Shown here: positions 57,689 through 64,000 of the stretch, piece by piece
How the letters are laid out: the number at the start of each line of letters is the position of its first letter
Numbering within the stretch: the first letter of the stretch is position 1
Assembly: GCF_963678635.1 (NCBI RefSeq)
Contig: NC_087063.1
Location: 49,735,220-49,799,219 of the forward strand
DNA from: Symsagittifera roscoffensis
Lineage: Eukaryota; Xenacoelomorpha; Acoela; Convolutidae
Length of the DNA stretch: 64,000 bases
Direction of reading: 5' to 3'
Made by a program: the position numbers and the translations under genes
The notes under the pieces: generated by a model
Databases searched by the model: none
Told to the model about the DNA's origin: nothing
What the model saw: only the letters and a program-made list of their open reading frames with translations

Positions 57689-58080
57689 CAGTTCCCCTAT
57701 GGGTTAGAAGCACCAATGGGTTAGAAGCACCAATGCCAAGTACCCGTCAATCCGGAGTGTGTCCACTCCCGACTGAACATGTACGCTGGACCCGTATTGA
57801 ACAGGTACCTTGGGTAAACCAGGTACAGTGCCAACAACAGACTGATGGGCATGTTCAAGATTTCCTGTATGAAGGCTCCAAAGATGGTCTCTTTCGCGCT
57901 GTACACACCAGCCATGAACTCCTTTCCCCAACAAGGACTCAAGAACTCAAGAATCTCGTGATCCCTCCTCGTCCTCAGCTCACCCCTTGCGTGCTCCCTC
58001 CAGAATCCTCCAATCGTGACTTCGTTGGCTGCTGTGACGAACCTGCCCACCGTCATTTCCCTCTTCTCGGCCACTTCCAG
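57689..58080 (-). pseudogene. ORF2 copy C: segment with hydrophobic helix and frame-shifting duplication
   Basis: The frame from 58074 carries REMTVGRFVTAANEVTIGGF and the hydrophobic MPISLLLALYLVYPRYLF (about 57799-57850), as in copy A. GGGTTAGAAGCACCAAT is present twice in tandem (57701-57717, 57718-57734), adding 17 bases and so shifting the frame into that of the next part. A TAG just upstream of it (58081-58083) stands where copy A has Gln. Confidence 0.78.
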
Positions 58081-59523
58081 CTACTCCTCAAGAAAATCCC
58101 AGATCTGCTTCACCAGAAGTGGGGCACCTTCTCTTGTCTTCTCCGTGGCGTTCTCCAGCCTTGGTGTCAGGAAGTGCCACCTGCCTCTCTCTTGTGTCAG
58201 TCGATACACCATCGACTCCAGCTGCTTCTCCGCTGCGGCCACGTTTTTCCTTTCGTTGCTCGGCCCTCTAGATTTACTGGTGGAGCTTGTGATGGTCAAC
58301 TCCATGCTTCGAAACCACAGACTGGCCGTCAGGTGAGTCACCACTGGATGATCATCCCCTATAATCGGACTGAGCTTGAGTTGCCTAGCGAAGTTGGATA
58401 TCTCTAGCAAGAGGACCTCGTCCAATACAATGAGGATGTCAGCCAACTCGTAGAAGCCCCTCAACGCGTGGGACACATCCGCCCACGCCGCCGCCAGTTC
58501 TGATCTGCGAAGTCTCAAGTTCGTTGGTTCCAGCTCCCGATTGGGAGCTGCCATCAGAATACGCCACCCATTCCCTTCTGCTATCAAGATCAAGATCGCA
58601 TACACAAATTGCAGAGCGGGAGGCATGCTCGCGTACCCGGGGGACGTCGTGAACGCTACTTTTGTCTTGGAGCCAAATCGTGAGGCAACGTTCTCTTGTA
58701 CTTCATTCATGGCTGCAAATAATGTCTGGATGGCTTCCCAGATCTTCTTTGGTGCCGGTTCATCACCCTTGAGCTGCTCAAGAAACCCCGTCGCATGCAA
58801 GTGATCATTCATCCCTGCAAACAGTAGTAGCTCAGGCTCGCATGGCATCTCCGATTTTATTGCCACCAACAGGGTTAACATCTGGTTTAACTCCGCTCCC
58901 GGCAGTGAATATATCAGAGTTTCCGGCCAAAATAACTTGGGAGACGTTCCCTCAAAATCCGATCCCGCCACGATGACCACCCTCGCAGCGGCTGGGTCTG
59001 CCCTGTCAAAAACTGCCAAGGTGTTGGCCAGCTGCGTATTCCCGCAGGGTTTCCCGTATCTGGGGTCGTCGGCTAATCTCTTACCTTCATACGCGGCGTC
59101 TGGTAGTTCCATTTCTCTCGGATCCATCAGTTTATCCACCACCCTCAACTGTGCTGGAGTTGCCACCCTAATCCTGGCAATGCTGGTTCGATGATTGGGA
59201 GGCTCCACCACGAGTCCCGGACTCCCCAATGACTTGAGAGGTCTGTAGTTGATAGGTCCCATGACCGATTTTGTGGGAATCCCAGTCAGATCCGCTGTCT
59301 TCATCATTTTCGCTCTCGAGAAATGTGTCTCGTGAGGCTTCAGCCAGTCCACGCACTGGTGTCTACCCAAGTCTTCGTGCGACACCCGCTCAAGACCCAA
59401 AGCTTTCGCTAACTCTAGCCTGCATTCCAGATCTTCCAAGTCCAGCTCCTTCACCTTCTCCACATATCTCGACCTACTGGTCTCCGCTGGCCTCTCCGGT
59501 TTCTTCTTCTCCGCCACCACCAC
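58081..59523 (-). pseudogene. ORF2 copy C: linker and second SGNH-like domain, uninterrupted
   Basis: In this 480-codon frame the second hydrolase-like domain is complete: strand VVIVAGSDFEG (GSD at 187-189), SLPGAELNQM (Gly at 209), LLLFAGMNDHLHA (GMND at 237-240), TTSPGYASMP, a long helical part, LADILIVLDEVLLLEIS, and GDDHPVVTHL (Asp-Asp-His at 390-392). These are in the order of SGNH blocks I, II, III and V. The domain is larger than usual, and the nucleophile could be Ser 188 or Ser 194. Tentative: an alternative is an unrelated Rossmann-like fold. Confidence 0.58.
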
Positions 59524-59565
59524 CGAGGATATTACTGATCCCTGAGGAGTTGATGACGTTGCCTC

Positions 59566-60666
59566 CTAAGCCTCCATGGGCGCGGCGCCCGGCAACTTGG
59601 TCCGGCTGTTCCTCGAACTGTCTCTAGAATCGGCCATCGCTCCCAAGCGACTGGACAAAGCCCTCGGGTTGAAGAAGGGTGGATTTGGGGGTGGTCCGAA
59701 TGTGACTTGTGCCGTCTCTAGCAACTCTGCCTCCAATGCGCTTATGTGCCTTTGGAAGATGTCATTTAACCATTCCACCCCTCTGGGCCTATCAAAGTGA
59801 ATCCCATCCGAGGACGCATCGTCAGGGAAAGCAGATAGCTCCATTTGCTCGGCCACGTCCAACAACCCAACGGGGAGGACGCTCCTTTGGTGTATCTGCC
59901 TGATTATTTCGTTCAGGTTTCGCACTTTTGTATTCATCTCCATTGCATGTTGGTCCGCTTTCATGTTGTAAGGATTGGCGCACACTGTAAGAATGGCCGG
60001 ATCCATTTGAATCCGCAATTCCTCAAGAATGCAGCTCATCTTGTCGTGCAGCCTCATCACCTTCCTTGCTTCCCCCCTAGACACGTCATTCGTCCCGACC
60101 ATCAGAGTCACCGTGTATACTCTTGCCATCCCTAGCATCTCAAGTGTTGCTAGCATCTGCGGCGTCGCAGCTCCAGCGAAACTCAAGATCCCCGTTTGCC
60201 AATGGGACTGAATCCGGGTCAGCACACGCAACAAGCTGTCCCCTATGATCAGGTGGACCGCCCCCTCAGGCACACTTGGCTGCGTGAGGTATTCCACCCA
60301 AGCCGCGTCTTGGAAGCAATCTCTCCTGTCTCTCTGCGCCGTGCTCCAGTCCATCCGATTGTGCCTGTGGTATCTGCCTTCCGTATTCTTCTTGTAACTT
60401 GAGATCACCACACTCCTGACAGGTTGCTCTCCCCACGTCGAAGGTAGCTCCACTCTTGCTGGACTCTCACGACTCCTTAGCTGTAGCCGCTCGTGCAATT
60501 CTTTCAGTCGTGACGAGCTACCTTTCACCTGACTACTACTCGGGGTTGAAGTAGGTGTATATCCAGGCAGCGCGACGTCCATCAACGGGCGGATTACTTG
60601 TGTCTCTAGACCACACAGGGAGGACGCTGATTCAGTTGGTATCCACACCTCCAATCCCTCGTTCAT
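59566..60666 (-). pseudogene. ORF2 copy C: SGNH/GDSL hydrolase domain 1 with intact catalytic motifs
   Basis: All four signature blocks are present: IGDSLLRV with Ser 144, FAGAATPQM with Gly 165, LMVGTNDVSRG with Asn 193, and SSDGIHFD with Asp 287 and His 290 (numbering from the first codon of this frame). The arrangement and spacing fit an SGNH hydrolase, the esterase/lipase superfamily. The 100 residues before block I are Arg-rich with RYHRHNRMDW. Only this copy retains every motif; A lost GTND and B lost the His. A TAG after APMEA, read through in A and B, ends the frame. Substrate cannot be told. Confidence 0.88.
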
Positions 60667-61465
60667 ATGTTCTTGAGCCGCGCGATCGAGGTTAAATCTT
60701 CCCTTCGATCAAGGAGTTTCATCCACCTCCATACGTGACTCTGGTCTTGAGCCGGTCACCACCCGCTCTTTGGGCCTTGCCCCTTTCTGCATGTCGAGCT
60801 CGCGTTGTCGTTGCTGGATCCTTTCAAGCTCCGACTTGAGCTGCTCACAATTCGCGGCATTCTCTCGTACTCTTTCTGCCTGTAGCTGATCAGCTCTCAA
60901 CATATCCAGTTCCCTCCGCGCTTGATCCCTCTCAAGTTTCGCCTGATCTCTCTCGAGCTTCGCTTGATCCCGGTCGAGGTTCGCCTTGTTCCTCTCCCGC
61001 TGAGTCCTCTAAAGTTCTCTCTTCATGATACTAACGTCTGGATACGCTTCCCCCGTTTGCTGCGCCCGTGTCATCGATGGTGTCTTACTCGTGCTCTGGC
61101 CTGCGGATCTGACTGATTGTCTGACCTGCAGTGGGAACTCCCCTGCACCATACTCAGTATTGTTACTCAAGCCAGGGTTCCTTGCCAATTCGAACCCCCT
61201 TTTTGCTCCATCCACGTTCCAGGACAGCCACCTGGTTTGCTCTTGATTGGATATTCCATCGGTGGTGTAGCCTACCATCAAAACCGCTTCTGTCGCAGAC
61301 TCCCGGCACCTCGCCCTGTTCCTCCAACTGGAGGATGGCATTCAGCATCACTGCCATTCTCTCATCCACTTGAGTATAATCCAGGTCCCTCAGACGTCTG
61401 TACAACTCATCAAGTGTGGTTTTTTTCAAAGCCGATGGCATGGACTTCCAGAATCGATCTGCCAT
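60667..61465 (-). pseudogene. ORF2 copy C: start, N-terminal helices and coiled coil
   Basis: The ATG at 61463-61465 (MADRFWKSMPSALKK) is the ORF2 start, shared with copy A. A frameshift at about 61315 moves to the frame ending at 61009, which includes TRWLSWNVDG and the Ser-rich linker. A stop near 61009-61011 and another near 60709 interrupt the coiled coil (LRADQLQAERVRENAANCEQ and similar). The coiled coil has fewer repeats than in copy B. Confidence 0.8.
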
Positions 61466-61899
61466 TTCTGAAATTTCCAGATGATCTTGAGTTTTAGCAA
61501 CTTGAGTTTTACCTGAGCAACTTGAGTTTTACCTGAGCAACTTGAGTTTACTTGAGCAACTTGAGTTCACTTGAGCAACTTGAGTTTATTTCTTGAAGCG
61601 TCGTTCAATTTGCGTTTCCTTTCTTCAATTAAATACAGTTGGGTAGTCAATTTGACTTTACCAAATCAATCTGAAAATAACACCCAATTTTTAGACTAAC
61701 AGGCTGTGTTCCTAACCTGAAAACCCCTTTCACTACTATAGTTAAAACCTTCTCCTTTTCGTCCTACTAAAATAGTTCAATTGGAATTTTTCTAAAAACA
61801 TGCAGATTCATTTTATTTTTTAGCACCATCAATCATTTAAAATATCAATTGTCATGCCAATCACCTCTAAAATTCTTCACTTGTTTTGTACCCCCACAC
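61466..61899 (-). promoter_or_regulatory. Spacer between pol and ORF2, copy C
   Basis: AT-rich, with no conserved frame. In element orientation it has an array after pol (61905-61960, CTCGAG/TTGGGTAC-type units), the conserved AT-rich blocks, TTATTTTCAG with its AG at 61671-61672 followed by ATTGATTTG, and six units of a second array immediately before ORF2. The order is the same as in A and B. Confidence 0.62.
61486..61590 (-). repeat. Short-repeat array before ORF2 start, copy C
   Basis: Six units of 19-21 bases, close to CTCAGGTAAAACTCAAGTTG in element orientation, end about 20 bases before the ORF2 ATG. It is the longest of the three arrays at this place. Confidence 0.88.
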
Positions 61900-62360
61900 C
61901 TAACTCGAGATTCTTCCCTCATGCCCAACTCGAGACCCCCGTGTACCCGACTCAGGCACCATTATCTCAGTTTCTGCGAAGACCACGTGCAGGATAGCGT
62001 ACAATTCCCTTGGGCTCAATTTGCCCCTGTTCGGGTCATACACCGGCATTGAGACCTCCGTTATCCCTCTTTCAATCATGAAGTCTCGTAGTCTTGTTAG
62101 TGCCAACATCACGTGTTCGGGATCGATCGTGTTCCTGTCATTGACCCTCGTCACTAGGAAGCACAGGTATTTGCCCGGGACCTGTGCTACTGATGGTGGA
62201 AGCGCGGCCATTCCTCCCAGTCCCGGTTTCTGTCTAAACAGAAACTCCACGTTCTGGTACTCTCTCTTGAAGTCAGCCTCCAGTCTTGATTTGAAACTCA
62301 TGTCCGCCGTGATACAGATTGCTCTAGTCCTGTCTGACAGAATGAAGTCACTATCCGTTA
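61900..62360 (-). pseudogene. Pol copy C: macro-like domain
   Basis: It reads ICITADMSFKSRLEADFKRE, GLGGMAALPPSVAQ, KYLCFLVTRVND, LTRLRDFMIERGITEVSMPV, YDPNRG and LSPRELYAILHVVFAETEI, the same macro-like order as in B. After ETEIM the frame runs into the downstream repeat array (PESGTRGSRVGHEG) and stops at 61900-61902, so the natural last residues are replaced here. ADP-ribose binding is the family role; the altered loop makes enzymatic activity uncertain. Confidence 0.65.
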
Positions 62361-62912
62361 TCAGGATATTTTCTGAGTATTCGTTTGGTATTTCAAACTT
62401 CGTTTTGAAATTCCGTCCTATGGTAGGCTCGGCCTCCTCCCCTTCCAGTTCCAGTCCGCACTTTTCTCTCACTTCTCTGAGTTTCTTTATCATCAAATTT
62501 TTGGTGTGGGTAAGTCCTACCCCCACTCCCCGGACAAAAATATTTATCGACGTCCCCGTCGATGATGCTGGGTCTGAATTATCTGGCGGAATATCGAGCG
62601 GGCTGTCTGTTGCCGTCCAGCCGAAAATGTACTCCGTTTTCATGTACTTCCCCGCTGATATGTCAACTTGCTGTATGCTCTGTCCTTCCTCGCTTCCGTT
62701 CTTGACATCGCGCATCCATTCTAATATCCTCAGGTTCGTATTCTCCCTCCTCTCTATCTCGCTCTGTTCTAAATCCGTCTCCTGTTCCGGTGTCGAGTAG
62801 TCTTCCTGTGGGTAGTTTTCATTATCATCGATGATCTGCCATTCACCATCTGCCGCCAGCTCGCCCACACTTATTAGTTCTTTACCTAGGTCATCGGGCT
62901 GTATCTTGTTGA
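62361..62912 (-). pseudogene. Pol copy C: acidic tail
   Basis: Glu/Asp-rich tail with IQQVDISAGKYMK, SSTGTSINIF and RGVGVGLTHTKNLMIKKLRE, continuous with the macro-like domain. A frameshift near 62925 separates it from the integrase frame. Confidence 0.78.
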
Positions 62913-64000
62913 TCAGGAAATCGTCCCATACCTGTTGTACCTCATGCCTGTGCGTTTGCGATTGCCACTCCTTGTCCCCGCTGGTATTGACAAGTCTGGT
63001 TCAGTCCACTTCGGCACCTCACCTTGCTCCGGATCGTTCCAATCTTCTTCCAAAAAAGATTCCGCTTCAGAGTCCGCGTCTATTTTTTCATTGTCATCCA
63101 AACTCAAGTTCTCATTGCCATCATTCTTATCTCTGGTGCCTTTTTCGTTCACTTCACATGCTGGTTCCACCAGTAGGCACTCTAGTCCCTCCATGTCCTT
63201 TGGTATACACCAGTCCTCGGGGGATGGGACATGAGGCTTCAGGTTCTCATAATGTGCTGCTCGCCCAGTACTCAAGCGGTACAACTGTCCTTCTTGATGT
63301 ACTTCAGTTATCATGAATGGTCCTCTCATTTTCTTGAGTAGTTTCTTCGTCCCTTTCGGCGGTATAACATTCTGGAAAACCCACACATACTGGCCCACTT
63401 CATATGGCTTCGCCTGTAATATCTTTTCATCATATTTCTTGCGCTGTCTCATTTGTGCCTGCGCAGTGTTCCTCCTGCATAGCTCGTTTATTTCCTGCTG
63501 TCTCCTGATCGCATCTTTCACGTAAGGTTGAGGCGACGTCCTCTTCCCTTCGAACTCCGGGTAAAAGAACGTCAGGGGCATCGCTCTCTCTTTGCCTGTC
63601 AACATCATGAATGGACTGATTCCCGTCGTTGAGTGTTGAGTACTGTTGTATGCCCCTACGATTTGCGGCAGATATTTATCCCAGTCCGTCAGGTATCTAG
63701 AGCAGTATACCCTCAGCATGTTCACCAACGTTCTATTCTGTCTCTCTACCAGCCCGTTGGTCTGAGGATGGTAAGTCGTTGAGTGTGCTTGAGCAATGTG
63801 TGACCTCTTCATTAATTCCTTAGTCAAGTCCCCCAAAGGGCCTTGCCGTTGTCTGACTGAAAAGTCAATGGACAACCATACCTTGATATCCAATGGGTTA
63901 TCAAGTGGTCACAAGTCTCCTCTGCCGAAGCTGTTTGACACGGCACCGCTTCTGCCAGCTTTGTGAAGTGATCAATTATAACCAGTATCTGGTTATACCC
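62913..64000 (-). pseudogene. pol: Pol copy C: integrase, cut by the window edge
   Basis: From the edge the frame shows the region after the first catalytic Asp (LVIIDHFTKLAEAVPC). A small deletion at about 63835 damages the QSDNG-FVGDL segment and shifts the frame. From there DLTKELMKRSHIAQ, GLVERQNRTLVNML (catalytic Glu), the basic helices, VWVFQNVIPPKGTKK and RGPFMITEV follow in one frame. The zinc module, RT and upstream parts lie outside. Confidence 0.9.

Larger units (their letters stand above)
51262..64000 (-). mobile_element. Ty3/gypsy-type retrotransposon, copy C (5' part outside window)
   Basis: On the minus strand the window edge lies in integrase; then follow the GPF module, acidic tail, macro-like domain, spacer, ORF2, polypurine tract and 3' LTR ending at 51262. 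It has the best preserved ORF2 of all copies. It is close to A and B in sequence. The LTR outer end is next to the partial duplicate 51134-51158. Confidence 0.93.

Noticed and set aside
62021-62800. Plus-strand ORF of 259 codons
   Set aside because: Antisense to the macro-like domain and acidic tail of Pol in copy C; no independent motif.

Overview
The window looks like a heterochromatin-like block of an animal genome built almost entirely from nested, decayed Ty3/gypsy-type LTR retrotransposons. I see no bacterial operon and no convincing host gene. The host is probably a metazoan. Acceptor sites of the TTTTCAG type in front of the second ORF would suit a nematode, but this is a weak inference.

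Layout. Copy A (+, 1-15940) runs from just before reverse transcriptase to the end of its 3' LTR. Copy B (-, 15941 to about 27644) begins exactly where the LTR of A ends, inside the second ORF of B, so A inserted into B. Copy D (+, about 27645-30425) is only a 5' leader plus the N-terminal part of gag. It lies head-on against the C-terminal part of the gag of B, as if the 5' end of B had been inverted. From 30426 to 32720 there is no element coding sequence: an AT-rich stretch, a minisatellite of about 25-bp units (31458-31963) and a large inverted repeat (32101-32379). Copy E (+, about 32721-50254) is an older, divergent relative with gag, protease, RT, RNase H, integrase and the second ORF all in order and all broken. 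Copy C (-, 51262-64000) reads from integrase at the right edge to its 3' LTR at 51262.

Combined, the copies show one element plan: leader, Gag (charged N-terminus, capsid-like domain, two CCHC knuckles), aspartic protease, RT, RNase H, integrase (HHCC, DD35E, GPF), an acidic tail and a C-terminal macro-like domain of the TARG1/OARD1 kind. Then come an AT-rich spacer of about 0.4-0.5 kb with a short-repeat array at each end and a conserved splice-acceptor-like site, a second very long ORF (ORF2, about 2,900 codons), a polypurine tract and an LTR of about 1.3 kb ending in TGTTACA. ORF2 sits where env would be but does not look like an envelope. It has a helical N-terminus, a Lys/Glu/Arg-rich coiled coil, a clear SGNH/GDSL hydrolase domain, a second divergent SGNH-like domain, a long unrecognised region, charged linkers and a C-terminal domain with a conserved four-cysteine cluster.

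The nonsense codons that interrupt ORF2 differ from copy to copy, so the ancestral ORF2 was probably one continuous polyprotein. Its preservation in both the A/B/C family and the divergent E lineage suggests selection while the elements were active. The pairing of a macro-like domain with SGNH hydrolases in one gypsy element is the most novel feature of the window. All copies seen are defective.
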